Source: Corynebacterium doosanense CAU 212 = DSM 45436
GTDB lineage: Bacteria; Actinomycetota; Actinomycetes; Mycobacteriales; Mycobacteriaceae
DNA length: 64,000 nt
NCBI RefSeq assembly: GCF_000767055.1
Contig: NZ_CP006764.1
Location: 1,736,001-1,800,000, forward strand
Reading direction: 5' to 3'
In this document: one piece after another, positions 47,629 through 58,597 of the stretch
How positions within the stretch are numbered: position 1 is the stretch's first letter
How the letters are laid out: each line of letters begins with the position of its first letter
Position numbers and translations under genes: made by a program
The notes under the pieces: model-generated
The model's input: only the letters and a program-made list of their open reading frames with translations
What the model was told of the DNA's origin: nothing
Database searches by the model: none

Positions 47629-48582
47629 ATGACGAGCTTCGCGGAAAGAAAAGTTGTTCTCATCGGTGCCGGTGACGTCGGAGTCGCCTGCGCGTACTCG
47701 CTGATCAACCTGGGAATCACCGACCACCTGGCCATCATCGACATCGACGAGAAGAAACTGCTCGGCAACGTCATGGACCTCAACCACGGCGTGGTGTGGG
47801 CACAGTCCCGCACGCGGGTGACCATGGGCACCTACGAGGACTGCGCGGACGCGGCCATCGTCATCATCACCGCCGGCGCCGCCCAGAAGCCGGGCGAGAC
47901 CCGCCTGGACCTGGTGGACAAAAACGCGGCGATCATGAAGTCCATCGTGGACAACGTCATGGGGGCGGGTTTCAACGGCATCTTCCTCGTGTCCACCAAC
48001 CCCGTCGACGTGCTCACCTACGCGGTGTGGAAGTACTCGGGGCTGGACTCCCACCGGGTCATCGGCTCCGGAACCGTGCTGGACTCCGCCCGCTTCCGCT
48101 TCATGCTCGGCGAGCGTTACGAGGTCGCCCCCAGCTCCATCCACGCCTACATCATCGGCGAGCACGGCGACACCGAGCTGCCCGTGCTCTCCTCCGCCAC
48201 CATCGCGGGTGTGTCCATGCGGCGGATGATGGAGAAGGATCCGGATCTCACGCCGCAGCTGGAGAAGATCTTCGAGCAGACCCGCGACGCCGCCTACCGG
48301 ATCATCGACGCCAAGGGGTCGACCTCCTACGGCATCGGCATGGGCCTGTCCCGCATCACCCGCGCGATCCTGGAGAACCAGGACGTGGCGCTGCCCGTCT
48401 CCGCGCACCTGCACGGCAAGTACGGGCAGGACGATCTCTACATCGGCGTTCCCGCGGTGATTAACCGCGGTGGCATCCGCCGGGTCGTCGAGCTGGAGCT
48501 CACCGATCACGAGATGGAGCGTTTCACCCACTCCGCCAACACGCTGCGGCAGATCCAGGACCGGCTCTTCCCTGCTGGTTAA
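47629..48582 (+). CDS. ldh: L-lactate dehydrogenase
   Basis: The 317-residue protein has the NAD-binding GAGDVGV (13-19), the conserved [12 protein letters not shown] region, the substrate Arg in DSARFRFML and the catalytic His179 in GEHGDTE. It is very close to C. glutamicum LdhA in sequence. The reaction is pyruvate plus NADH to L-lactate. A CATAAT hexamer at 47581 is a -10 candidate and GGAAGGA precedes the ATG by 12 nt. The stop overlaps the convergent XRE gene by 4 bp (shared TTAA). In C. glutamicum ldhA lies elsewhere. Confidence 0.95.
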   Translation: MTSFAERKVVLIGAGDVGVACAYSLINLGITDHLAIIDIDEKKLLGNVMDLNHGVVWAQSRTRVTMGTYEDCADAAIVIITAGAAQKPGETRLDLVDKNAAIMKSIVDNVMGAGFNGIFLVSTNPVDVLTYAVWKYSGLDSHRVIGSGTVLDSARFRFMLGERYEVAPSSIHAYIIGEHGDTELPVLSSATIAGVSMRRMMEKDPDLTPQLEKIFEQTRDAAYRIIDAKGSTSYGIGMGLSRITRAILENQDVALPVSAHLHGKYGQDDLYIGVPAVINRGGIRRVVELELTDHEMERFTHSANTLRQIQDRLFPAG

Positions 48583-48785
48583 TCTCCGGACACCGTGAGC
48601 AGATCGCCGGGCTGGCACCCCAGCGCGTCGCAGAGGGCCACGAGGGTGTCGAACCTGATGGCCCGCGCGCGGTTGTTCTTCAACTTCGACAGGTTCGCCG
48701 GCGTGATGTCCACGCGCTTGGACAACTCGGCGATGGTCATGCCACGCTCGTCGAGAAGCACACCCAGATGGCAGTGAACTTTCAC
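48579..48785 (-). CDS. XRE-family HTH regulator (YozG-like)
   Basis: The 68-residue protein is a single helix-turn-helix of the Cro/C1 type: [54 protein letters not shown] (read in pieces). It starts at a GTG directly after the stop of the DUF2975 gene, so both are on one mRNA. Such pairs (DUF2975 membrane protein plus small XRE regulator) recur in Gram-positive genomes with unknown role. The regulator probably acts on the ATCGAT cluster upstream of the pair. Confidence 0.88.
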   Translation of the reverse strand: MKVHCHLGVLLDERGMTIAELSKRVDITPANLSKLKNNRARAIRFDTLVALCDALGCQPGDLLTVSGD

Positions 48786-49331
48786 CTACACCAGACCTTC
48801 CTGTTCCTCCTGCAGCGTCAACGTCCGAGCCGACACCATGGACAGGAACGACAGTGTCGCGAAGAACATGGACATGAGGATCATGGTCTGCATATCCAGC
48901 ATATTCATCCCCTCCCACCTGTCGAGGACGCCGAGCCGGTTGGCCGCGAAGTTGTTACCCATGTGGGTGATGAACTTTCCCACCGCCCACACCATGATTC
49001 CGGCGCTCGCACCCGTGAGCAGCAGGCCGATCCGCCTGCCCAGCTGCCCGCTCCGGGAGTACGACTGAGCGGCCGTGAGCAGGAAGAGCGTGGCCATGAG
49101 CAGGCCGAGGATGCAGAGGATGTATCCGGTGAGGTAGTAGCCGAACGGGCCGGAGTCCAGAACGTCGAAGGGCACCCGTCCGCCGCCGCCGAGTGAAGGG
49201 TCGAGGGCGGGTGCGAGCGCCGCCTCAAATCCCCGGGTGGAGAAGGTCCGGAAGATGTCGATGCCGATCCACGAGACAGCGATGCCCAGGGCCACCACTG
49301 CTCCCCCGGTCGTAGTTCTGCGTGTGTTCAT
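48786..49331 (-). CDS. DUF2975-type membrane protein
   Basis: The 181-residue protein has four hydrophobic segments (about 8-25, 60-80, 95-115, 140-165), the usual DUF2975 layout. ATG 49331 is preceded by GGAGGAAACC, a strong ribosome binding site. It is the first gene of a two-gene unit with the XRE regulator. The promoter is unusually AT-rich. The function is unknown; in the family the membrane protein and its regulator are almost always paired. Confidence 0.75.
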   Translation of the reverse strand: MNTRRTTTGGAVVALGIAVSWIGIDIFRTFSTRGFEAALAPALDPSLGGGGRVPFDVLDSGPFGYYLTGYILCILGLLMATLFLLTAAQSYSRSGQLGRRIGLLLTGASAGIMVWAVGKFITHMGNNFAANRLGVLDRWEGMNMLDMQTMILMSMFFATLSFLSMVSARTLTLQEEQEGLV

Positions 49332-49363
49332 TCTGGTTTCCTCCTGGCGGACGTGGGTGGCAC

Positions 49364-49412
49364 ATCGATTATCGATGCATCGTTTATCGATATGATATAT
49401 CGAATATCGATA
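49364..49412. promoter_or_regulatory. AT-rich ATCGAT repeat cluster upstream of the DUF2975/XRE unit
   Basis: Within 49 bp there are perfect ATCGAT palindromes at 49364, 49371, 49386 and 49406 and several near copies (ATCGTTTATCGAT, TATATCGAATATCG). GC content is far below that of the surroundings. It ends about 32 bp before the DUF2975 ATG. It is a likely promoter/operator for autoregulation by the XRE protein (inference). Confidence 0.6.
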
Positions 49413-49433
49413 TGCCCGCAAGTCGGGAGGCAC

Positions 49434-49469
49434 AAAAAATCCGCGGGAGCCCGAAAGCTTCCGCGGATT
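49434..49469 (-). terminator. Rho-independent terminator of ffh
   Basis: On the minus strand AATCCGCGGAAGC pairs with GCTCCCGCGGATT (one mismatch) around a 6-nt loop, followed by TTTTGTG. It lies just after the ffh stop. Confidence 0.85.
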
Positions 49470-49481
49470 ACTCGCCCAGTG

Positions 49482-51155
49482 TTACTTCTTGCCGCGCAGT
49501 CGCTCCATGGCGGCGTTGAAGTCCAGGTTGTTCACGTCGATGTTGTCCATGCCCTTCGGCTGGTCCGCGGGCTTCGGGGCGCCGCCTCCCATACCCGGGA
49601 GCTTGGGCATTCCCGGCATTCCCGGCATGCCGCCGCCCTGGCTCTCCATCTGCTCGGCCATCTTCTGCAGCTGGCTCATGTCCATGCCACCGGGCATGCC
49701 GCCCGGCATCTGCGGCTGGTTCGGCCGGGACTTCGCCGGCTTGCGCTTGCCGTTCTTGCCCTTGCGTCCCTTGGGTTTCTTCTTGGTGGCCGAGCGCTGC
49801 ATGCCCGGGCCACCCATGCCCATCTTGCCGGCCATCTGGGACATCATCTTCTTCGCCTCGAAGAAGCGTTCCACGAGCTGGTTGAGCTCAGAGACCGACA
49901 CACCCGAGCCGTTGGCGATGCGCTTGCGGCGCGAGGCGTTGAGGATCTTCGGGTTGTCGCGCTCCTCGGGGGTCATGCCGCGGATCATGGCCTGGATACG
50001 GTCGAGCTGTTTCTCGTCGACCATGTCGGCCATCTGGTTCATCTCTTTGCCACCGGGCAGCATCTTCATGATGGTGCCCAGCGGGCCGAGACGACGGACC
50101 ATCATGAGCTGATCCAGGAAGTCGTTGAGCGTCATCTCGCCGCTGCCGATCTTCGCGGCGGCGGACTCGGCCTGCTCCTGGTCGAAGACGGACTCGGCCT
50201 GCTCGATCAGGCTGAGGATGTCGCCCATGCCGAGGATGCGGCTGGCCATGCGCTCCGGGTGGAAGACGTCGAAGTCCTCGAGCTTCTCACCGGTGGAGGC
50301 GTACAGGATGGGCTTGCCGGTGACCTCGCGGATGGACAGCGCGGCACCACCGCGGGCGTCGCCGTCGAGCTTGGTCAGCACCACGCCCGTGAAGTCGACG
50401 CCCTGGGCGAAGGCCTCCGCGGTGAGCACCGCGTCCTGGCCGATCATGGAGTCGATGACGAAGAGGACCTCGTCGGGGTTGACCGCGTCGCGGATGTCGC
50501 GCGCCTGAGTCATGAGTGTCTCGTCGATGCCGAGACGACCCGCGGTATCGATGATGACCACGTCGTGCTGCGTGCGGCGGGCCTCGTTGATGCCCCGCTG
50601 CGCGACCTGCACGGGGTCACCGTGGGAGGTGCCCATCTCGTGCTCGTGGGAATCTATCGACGTCCCGGGGTCCGGCGCGAACGTGGGCACGCCGGCGCGC
50701 TCGCCGACGATCTGCAGCTGCTGCACCGCACCCGGTCGCTGCAGGTCACAGGCCACCAGCATCGGGGTGTGGCCCTGCTTCTTCAGGTGCTTGGACAGCT
50801 TGCCTGCCAGGGTGGTCTTACCCGCACCCTGCAGGCCGGCGAGCATGATCACCGTCGGCGGGTTCTTGGCCAGCTGGAGTCGGCGGGTCTCGCCGCCGAG
50901 GATCTGCACGAGTTCCTCGTTGACGATCTTCACCACCTGCTGCGCCGGGTTCAGCGCGGCGGAGACCTCGGCACCGAGGGCACGGTCCTTGATCCTCTTG
51001 ATTAAGGCACGCACGACCGTCAGCGAGACATCGGCCTCGAGCAGGGCGAGGCGGATCTCGCGGGCGGTGGCGTCGATGTCCGCCTCGGTGAGTTTGCCCT
51101 TGCCGCGCAGCCCGCTCAGGGCACCGGACAGGCGATCGGACAGAGTCTCAAACAC
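49482..51155 (-). CDS. ffh: Signal recognition particle protein Ffh
   Basis: The 557-residue protein has the N domain, the G domain with GLQGAGKTT, DTAGRLGIDE and TKLDGDARGGAA, and a Met-rich M domain with GSGEMTLNDFLDQLMMVR and the basic RNA-binding SRRKRIANGSG. A Gly/Met/Pro-rich C-terminal tail follows. It starts at GTG 51155 with GAGGAAG upstream. With 4.5S RNA it delivers nascent membrane proteins to FtsY. It lies downstream of amtB-glnK. Confidence 0.97.
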   Translation of the reverse strand: MFETLSDRLSGALSGLRGKGKLTEADIDATAREIRLALLEADVSLTVVRALIKRIKDRALGAEVSAALNPAQQVVKIVNEELVQILGGETRRLQLAKNPPTVIMLAGLQGAGKTTLAGKLSKHLKKQGHTPMLVACDLQRPGAVQQLQIVGERAGVPTFAPDPGTSIDSHEHEMGTSHGDPVQVAQRGINEARRTQHDVVIIDTAGRLGIDETLMTQARDIRDAVNPDEVLFVIDSMIGQDAVLTAEAFAQGVDFTGVVLTKLDGDARGGAALSIREVTGKPILYASTGEKLEDFDVFHPERMASRILGMGDILSLIEQAESVFDQEQAESAAAKIGSGEMTLNDFLDQLMMVRRLGPLGTIMKMLPGGKEMNQMADMVDEKQLDRIQAMIRGMTPEERDNPKILNASRRKRIANGSGVSVSELNQLVERFFEAKKMMSQMAGKMGMGGPGMQRSATKKKPKGRKGKNGKRKPAKSRPNQPQMPGGMPGGMDMSQLQKMAEQMESQGGGMPGMPGMPKLPGMGGGAPKPADQPKGMDNIDVNNLDFNAAMERLRGKK

Positions 51156-51248
51156 TCGTGTACTTCCTCGGTGACTAGGGGATGTGATTCTCGTTCGCGG
51201 ACCTGCGGCCGGCAGCGTGAGCCGGGCGATCCGAAATCTAACTTCCCC

Positions 51249-51278
51249 AGCCTAGCGCGTTGCCGGGGAGCGGGTCAC
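51249..51278 (-). promoter_or_regulatory. Possible promoter of ffh
   Basis: On the minus strand GTGACC and TAGGCT with 18-bp spacing lie in the 135-bp gap between glnK and ffh. A GC-rich hairpin (GCCGGGGAG with CTCCCCGGC) overlaps it and may end the glnK transcript. Confidence 0.35.
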
Positions 51279-51290
51279 ATTCCTCCCCGG

Positions 51291-53056
<1,766 letters not shown>

Positions 53057-53080
53057 GGCAACCTACCCCTTTCCGTTTTG

Positions 53081-53100
53081 TTTCTATCGGGCGTTAGTTA
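53081..53100 (-). promoter_or_regulatory. AmtR-like operator upstream of amtB
   Basis: TTTCTAT-CGGGCG-TTAGTTA matches the C. glutamicum AmtR consensus (CTAT, six bases, ATAG with an A-rich flank; from memory) with one mismatch. A second partial copy (CTATAAACCGACAG) lies at 53117. The position is 25-44 bp before the amtB ATG. Confidence 0.5.
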
Positions 53101-53211
53101 GATCGAACGACGCTAACTATAAACCGACAGGTAGGAGTTTCTATAGGTTGGCGGGTGAAACTATCCCGCCCCCTCCCCGGCCGCCACTTCAAGTGCGCTG
53201 CTCAGACACAC

Positions 53212-53243
53212 AAAAAGCCGCCGCCACACACGTGACGACGGCC
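53212..53243 (-). terminator. Rho-independent terminator of ftsY
   Basis: On the minus strand GCCGTCGTCAC pairs with TGTGGCGGCGGC (mismatch near the base), followed by TTTTTG. It separates ftsY from amtB. Confidence 0.75.
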
Positions 53244-53271
53244 CTTGCACAGGGGTACCCTGCGGGGGTGG

Positions 53272-54705
53272 TTAGCTGCCCAGCAGCGCGTCCACAAACC
53301 CCTCGACCTCGAAGGGGGCGAGGTGATCCGCACCCTCGCCGAGGCCCACCAGCTTGACGGGAACCCCGAGCTCCTCCTGGACCTGGAAGACGATGCCACC
53401 CTTGGCGGTGCCGTCCAGCTTGGTGAGCACCACGCCGGTGATGTCCACGACCTCGCGGAACACCCGGGCCTGCATGAGCCCGTTCTGACCGACGGTGGCG
53501 TCGAGCACGAGGAGCACCTCGTCCACGGCGGACTTCTTCTCCACGACGCGTTTGACCTTGCCCAGCTGGTCCATCAGGCCGGTCGCGGTGTGCAGCCGTC
53601 CGGCCGTGTCGATGATGACCACGTCGGCGCGCTCCTCCACGCCCCTGGCCACGGCATCGAAGGCAACCGCAGCGGGGTCGGCGCCCTCCTTGCCGCGCAC
53701 GGTGGTGGCCCCGACGCGACGGCCCCAGGTCTCCAGCTGATCGGCGGCCGCCGCGCGGAAGGTGTCGGCCGCGCCGAGCAACACCTTGTGGCCCATGGAC
53801 ACCAGCACCCGGGCGAGTTTGCCCGTGGTGGTGGTCTTACCGGTGCCGTTGACACCCACGACGAGGATCACCGCGGGTTTGCCCTCGGAGGGCACCGCCT
53901 TGATGGAACGGTCGAGTTCGGGCCGGCCGGCCTCGATGAGCGTCTCCCGCAGCATCGCGCGGGCCTCGGCCTCGGAGGTCACTCCCCGCTCGGCGAACTT
54001 GTGCCGCAGGGATTCCGTCACCTTCATGGTCAGGGCGGAGCCGAGGTCGGCCATGATGAGCGTGTCCTCGATCTCCTCCCACGCGTCTTCGTCGAGATCG
54101 CCCGCGGTGAGCACGCCGAGCAGCCCCTGGCCCAGGGCGTTCTGCGAGCGCGACAGGTTGCCCCGCAGGCGGCCCAGGCGGCCCGCGGCGGGTGCGATCT
54201 CCTCGGTCGGAGCCGGTGCCGGCGCCGGAGCGGGCTCGGCCGCCGGGGGCGGGGTCTGCTCCTTCGCCTCTGCGGCGGCATCTGCGGTGCTCGCGGCCGC
54301 CTCGGCCGCTTCCTCCGCTTCCTCCCGCGGATCGATGACCGGCTCCTGCGTGGTCTCCTCGATCTCGGCCCGGTCAGCGTCATCCGCGATGACGTCCTCG
54401 GCCACGTCCTCGAACACCGGGGTCTCGGGCTCGGCCTGCGGGGTCTCCCGCGGGGTGAGATCCTGGTCGTCGCGAAGCACGGGCTCCGAAACCGGCTGCG
54501 CGGTCCCCGCCGGGGAGAACGCGAAACCGCCGGCGGCCTGGTAGTTGCCCGACTTCTCCTGCTGCGTGAGCTCCTTGGGCGCGTCGTCCTTCCTGTCGAA
54601 GGAGACCGTCTTGGCTTTTTTGCGTCGGTTGCCCACGGCCACGAGCACGCCGATGAGAATCAGCACGACCACGACGATGGCGACAATGATCCAGAGCAGA
54701 GTCAT
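53272..54705 (-). CDS. ftsY: Signal recognition particle receptor FtsY
   Basis: The 477-residue protein has an N-terminal membrane anchor (about 3-25), a long acidic/Pro/Ala region (about 60-175) and the NG domain with GVNGTGKTTT, DTFRAAAADQL, DTAGRLHTA and TKLDGTAKGG. It receives SRP-ribosome complexes. ATG 54705 is chosen because GGGGAG lies 7 nt before it; earlier ATGs have no such signal. It follows smc by 63 bp. Confidence 0.96.
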   Translation of the reverse strand: MTLLWIIVAIVVVVLILIGVLVAVGNRRKKAKTVSFDRKDDAPKELTQQEKSGNYQAAGGFAFSPAGTAQPVSEPVLRDDQDLTPRETPQAEPETPVFEDVAEDVIADDADRAEIEETTQEPVIDPREEAEEAAEAAASTADAAAEAKEQTPPPAAEPAPAPAPAPTEEIAPAAGRLGRLRGNLSRSQNALGQGLLGVLTAGDLDEDAWEEIEDTLIMADLGSALTMKVTESLRHKFAERGVTSEAEARAMLRETLIEAGRPELDRSIKAVPSEGKPAVILVVGVNGTGKTTTTGKLARVLVSMGHKVLLGAADTFRAAAADQLETWGRRVGATTVRGKEGADPAAVAFDAVARGVEERADVVIIDTAGRLHTATGLMDQLGKVKRVVEKKSAVDEVLLVLDATVGQNGLMQARVFREVVDITGVVLTKLDGTAKGGIVFQVQEELGVPVKLVGLGEGADHLAPFEVEGFVDALLGS

Positions 54706-54768
54706 ATTCATGCTCCCCATAGTGGCACTAACCGGTAGGTGTAGTCACCCTGAGCACGCCTGCCGGGC

Positions 54769-57700
54769 CTAATCCCGAGCGCCCACGTCGGTCGCCTCAA
54801 CCTCCGGGAAGTCCGACAGCGGCGCCTGACCGGCCGGGCTCATGCGCTGGGAGAGGACGTGGGTGACGCCGTCGCCACGCATGGTCACCCCGTAGAGCAC
54901 GTTGGCGATGTCCATCGTGGGTTTCTGGTGCGTGATGACGATGAGCTGGGAGTCCTTGCGCAGCTCCTCGAACAGGGCGATGAGCCGGCGCAGGTTGACG
55001 TCGTCGAGCGCGGCCTCGACCTCGTCCATGACGTAGAAGGGGCTGGGCCGCGCGCGGAAGATGGCCACGAGCATGGCCAGCGCCGTCAACGACTTCTCGC
55101 CGCCGGAGAGCAGCGACAGGCGTTTGACCTTCTTGCCGGGCGGGCGCGCCTCCACCTCGATGCCCGTGGTGAGCAGGTCGTCCGGGTCGGTGAGCACGAG
55201 CCTTCCCTCGCCACCGGGGAAGAGGGTGTCAAAGACCTTGGGGAACTCCTTCTCCACGTCGTTCCACGCGTCGGTGAACAGCTGCAGGATCTGCGTGTCC
55301 ACGTCCGAGATGACGCCGGTGAGATCCTCGCGCGCCTTGACCACGTCGTCGAGCTGCGTGGACAGGAACTCGTAGCGTTCCTCCAGCGCCTTGAACTCCT
55401 CCATCGCCAGCGGGTTGACCTTGCCCAGGGAACGCAGATCCTTCTCCGCGCGTTTCAGCCGGGCCTGCTGCTCGGCGCGATCGAAGTCCTCGCCCGGCGC
55501 GTATCCCTCCAGCAGGTCGGCGATGGCCAGTCCCAGCTGCTCCGCGACCTGTGCCTCCGCCTCATCGGCCCGCACCTGCGCCTGCGACCTCGCAATGTCC
55601 GCCGCATGCGCGGTGTCGGACAACCGGTCCAGCTGCTGCCGCGCCGCCGACACCTCGTCCTTGACCCGCGTCGCGCGTCCCATCGCCTCCCGGCGCCGCT
55701 GCGCCAGCTCGTCGCGGCGCTGGGTCGCCCGCGCGAGGGCGTCCTCGGTGCGCTCCATCACGACCCGGGCATGCTTCTCGACGGCCCGTGCCAGCGCCCC
55801 CGCCCGCCGGCGCTGGGCCATGGCGCGTTCGTGCCGCGCCTTCGCCTCCCGCTCCTGCGCGGCCTGGCGGCGCAGCGTGTCTCCCCTGCCGGCTTGCTGA
55901 CCGGCCTTGTCCGCCGCGCTGCGGGCCGCGAGCTGGGCCTCCATCTCCATGGCACGGACCTGGTTGAGCGCCACGAAGGTCTGGTCACGCTCGTCGGTGG
56001 AGGCCTCGGTGGGGTTGGAGTCATCGTCGACACGCGAAAGTCGGTCGCGGGTCTCCGAGAGCTTTTCCCTGAGGTCGGCAAGGCGGACGTCGGCCCCGCT
56101 GGCCCGCTCTGCGAGACGGGTGTGTTCGGCCTTGGCGGTCTCGTGCTGCGCCACCAGGCGTTTGTGCTCGCGCTCGCCCGCCTGGGCCGCGGCGTCGTGC
56201 TCGCGCAGTGCCGCGGTCGCCGAGGCGGCTGCGACCCGGGCCTCCTCCGCGGCCTGCCGGGCACCCTCGAGGGTGCCGGAGAGCTCGATGAGCTGCGCAT
56301 TCGCGATCTCGAGCTCCCCCTGTGCCACGTCGATCTGCGCGGAGGTTTCCACGGCGCTCGGCCCGCCGTGGCCCGCGACCACCCAGCCCTCGCCCACGAC
56401 GACGCCTTCCGGGGTGACCGACCGCAGCCGCGCGTCGGCGTCGACCACGGCCCGGGCGGCGGCCAGATCGGGGGTGACCACGACGTCGGCAAGCAGGCGG
56501 GTCACCGCGCGGGAGACCGACGGGTCGAGCTCGAGGCTGTCCAGGAGCCACGACGTGCCGGCAGGCAGGTCGGCGCTGACACGCCAGTCCTCGCCCCCGG
56601 CTGCGACATCGATGAGCACGACCCGGGTGGCCTCGTGCAGGGTATCCACGACGCTGTCCGTCACCCTGCCGGCCAACGCGTCGGCGTGCGCGCCCAGCGC
56701 GGCGGCCAGGGCTCCCGCGAGCGCCGGGTCGGTGACCCTGATCAACTCGGCCACCGGCGCGAAGTCGCCGCCCAGCAGCGATCCGGCCTCGGCCCTGGGG
56801 GCGGATTCCGCAAGCGTCTCGATGCGTGAACGCAGGCCGTAAACCGCCCGCTCGTGTTCGCGCTGGGCATCGCGCAGTTGCTCCAGCCGCTGGTCGGCGG
56901 CCTGGGACTCCGCGCCGGCCCGCACGTGTGCCTCGGCGAGTGGTTCACGCTCTCCCCTGAGCACGGACAGCGAACGTGCGGCCTCGCGGGCCTCCTTCTC
57001 GGCGGCGACGCTGCGCGCCCGGGTCTCGGCGAGGGTCTCGGCCTGCCGCTCGATCTCCTCCTCCGCGGCCCGGACCTGCCCCGCCAGGGATTCCTCCGTG
57101 GCCAGCAGGCGCACGACACCCTCGCGGCGGTCCGCGATGGCGCGCACCTGCGCGCGGTGCTCGGCCTCGGCGGCGTCGTAGGCCTCCTGGCGCTCGCGCA
57201 GCTCCTCGCGGAGGGTCTCCAGTCGCTCCGCGGCCTCCTCCGCCTCCATGACCAGCTCGGCGTGATCCTCGTCGGCGCGCAGGGCGCGGGCCTCCAGCTC
57301 CTCGGGGTCCTGGCCGGCGAAGGCCGTGGCCTCGCCCGCGTTGGCGGCGCGGTCGGCGGCGATACGCGAGGTGGCCGAGAGGCGTTCGGCGAGCGTCGAC
57401 AGCCGGAACCACAGCTGCTGCGCCTGCTCCGCCTCGGGCGTGAGCGCCTCCACCTCTCCCTCGGCCTGCAGCTGCCGCTCGCTGGCCTCCTCAAGCCGCT
57501 CCGTGACCGCGGCCACCTGCTCGGCGTGGATCTCGGCCGCGCGGGCGGCGTCGGTGAGCGCGGCCCGCAGGGTGAGCACCTGGTCGGCGGCCATGCGCAG
57601 CCGGGCGTCGCGAAGATCCACCTGCACCGTCGCGGCGCGCGTGGCGGCCTCGGCCTGCCTGGCCAGGGGCTTGAGCTGGGCCCCGAGCTCGTCGGTGAGG

Positions 57701-58278
57701 TCGCGCAACCGGTCGAGGTTGGACTGCATGCCCTGGAGCTTGCGCTGCGCCTTCTCCCGGCGGCGGCGGTGCTTGAGCACACCCGCCGCCTCCTCGATGT
57801 AGGCGCGGCGCTCCTCGGGTCGCGAAGAAAGGATGTCGCCCAGCTTGTTCTGGCCCACGATGATGTGCATCTCGCGGCCGATGCCGGAATCCGAGAGCAG
57901 CTCCTGGATGTCCATGAGCCGGGCCTTCGCCCCGTTGATCTCGTACTCGCTGGCGCCGTCGCGGAACATGCGCCGGGTGACGGAGACCTCTCGGTAGTCG
58001 ATGGGCAGCTTGCCGTCGGCGTTGTCGATGGTCAGGGTCACCTCGGCGCGCCCCAACGCCTTGCGCTCCCCCGCGCCGGCGAAGATGACGTCCTGCATGC
58101 TGCCGCCACGCAGGTTCTTCGCGCCCTGCTCGCCCATGACCCAGGTCAGGGCGTCGACGACGTTGGACTTGCCCGAGCCGTTCGGCCCGACGACGGCGCA
58201 GATCCCGGGCTCGAACTTCAGCGTCGTCGCGGACGCAAAGGACTTGAAGCCCTTGAGCGTCAGCGATTTGAGGTGCAT
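54769..58278 (-). CDS. smc: Chromosome segregation protein SMC
   Basis: The 1169-residue protein has Walker A GPNGSGKSN (31-39), a long coiled coil with a hinge in the middle (about 500-650), the signature LSLLSGGEKSLTALAML and the Walker B FYVMDEVEAALDD near the C-terminus. It organises and separates the chromosome with ScpA/B. Length is normal. ATG 58278 is 17 nt after the acyP stop; TACCCT lies 7 nt upstream, so it may start a leaderless message within the acyP-smc unit. Confidence 0.97.
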   Translation of the reverse strand: MHLKSLTLKGFKSFASATTLKFEPGICAVVGPNGSGKSNVVDALTWVMGEQGAKNLRGGSMQDVIFAGAGERKALGRAEVTLTIDNADGKLPIDYREVSVTRRMFRDGASEYEINGAKARLMDIQELLSDSGIGREMHIIVGQNKLGDILSSRPEERRAYIEEAAGVLKHRRRREKAQRKLQGMQSNLDRLRDLTDELGAQLKPLARQAEAATRAATVQVDLRDARLRMAADQVLTLRAALTDAARAAEIHAEQVAAVTERLEEASERQLQAEGEVEALTPEAEQAQQLWFRLSTLAERLSATSRIAADRAANAGEATAFAGQDPEELEARALRADEDHAELVMEAEEAAERLETLREELRERQEAYDAAEAEHRAQVRAIADRREGVVRLLATEESLAGQVRAAEEEIERQAETLAETRARSVAAEKEAREAARSLSVLRGEREPLAEAHVRAGAESQAADQRLEQLRDAQREHERAVYGLRSRIETLAESAPRAEAGSLLGGDFAPVAELIRVTDPALAGALAAALGAHADALAGRVTDSVVDTLHEATRVVLIDVAAGGEDWRVSADLPAGTSWLLDSLELDPSVSRAVTRLLADVVVTPDLAAARAVVDADARLRSVTPEGVVVGEGWVVAGHGGPSAVETSAQIDVAQGELEIANAQLIELSGTLEGARQAAEEARVAAASATAALREHDAAAQAGEREHKRLVAQHETAKAEHTRLAERASGADVRLADLREKLSETRDRLSRVDDDSNPTEASTDERDQTFVALNQVRAMEMEAQLAARSAADKAGQQAGRGDTLRRQAAQEREAKARHERAMAQRRRAGALARAVEKHARVVMERTEDALARATQRRDELAQRRREAMGRATRVKDEVSAARQQLDRLSDTAHAADIARSQAQVRADEAEAQVAEQLGLAIADLLEGYAPGEDFDRAEQQARLKRAEKDLRSLGKVNPLAMEEFKALEERYEFLSTQLDDVVKAREDLTGVISDVDTQILQLFTDAWNDVEKEFPKVFDTLFPGGEGRLVLTDPDDLLTTGIEVEARPPGKKVKRLSLLSGGEKSLTALAMLVAIFRARPSPFYVMDEVEAALDDVNLRRLIALFEELRKDSQLIVITHQKPTMDIANVLYGVTMRGDGVTHVLSQRMSPAGQAPLSDFPEVEATDVGARD

Positions 58279-58285
58279 TCGGTTA

Positions 58286-58291
58286 AGGGTA
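58286..58291 (-). promoter_or_regulatory. -10 hexamer of smc (leaderless type)
   Basis: TACCCT on the minus strand, 7 nt before the smc ATG, inside the short acyP-smc gap. Confidence 0.4.
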
Positions 58292-58295
58292 GCGG

Positions 58296-58586
58296 CTAGC
58301 GCTCGATGAATCCGCTTTCGCCCCGGGGCTCGGAGTACTGCTCGACCACGGCCTCCACGGCGCCCGGTCGCCGCGTCGAGGACGGGGTCTCGCGCAGAAG
58401 ATTCAGGAGCTTATCGACGCTCTCCGCCGGCCCCTCCGCGACCACCTGCACCCGACCGTCGCGAAGATTGGTGGCATGGCCGCTGAGCCCCAGTTCCAGC
58501 GCCCGGGAGCGGGTCCACCAACGAAAACCCACCCCCTGAACGGATCCGTGGACGAATGCGGTCAGGCGGGTGGGTTTGTCGGTCAT
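58296..58586 (-). CDS. acyP: Acylphosphatase
   Basis: The 96-residue protein has the acylphosphatase signature VHGSVQGVGFRWWTRSRA, with the phosphate-binding loop and catalytic Arg, and the conserved Asn in GHATNLRDGRVQV. It hydrolyses acyl phosphates. ATG 58586 is 11 bp after the fadE stop; the unit fadE-acyP-smc is on one strand. Extensions upstream lack similarity. Confidence 0.93.
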   Translation of the reverse strand: MTDKPTRLTAFVHGSVQGVGFRWWTRSRALELGLSGHATNLRDGRVQVVAEGPAESVDKLLNLLRETPSSTRRPGAVEAVVEQYSEPRGESGFIER

Positions 58587-58597
58587 GCCTGGGGAGT

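Noticed and set aside
54859..56829. Long plus-strand frames opposite smc
   Set aside because: Shadows of smc; compositional artefacts of high GC.
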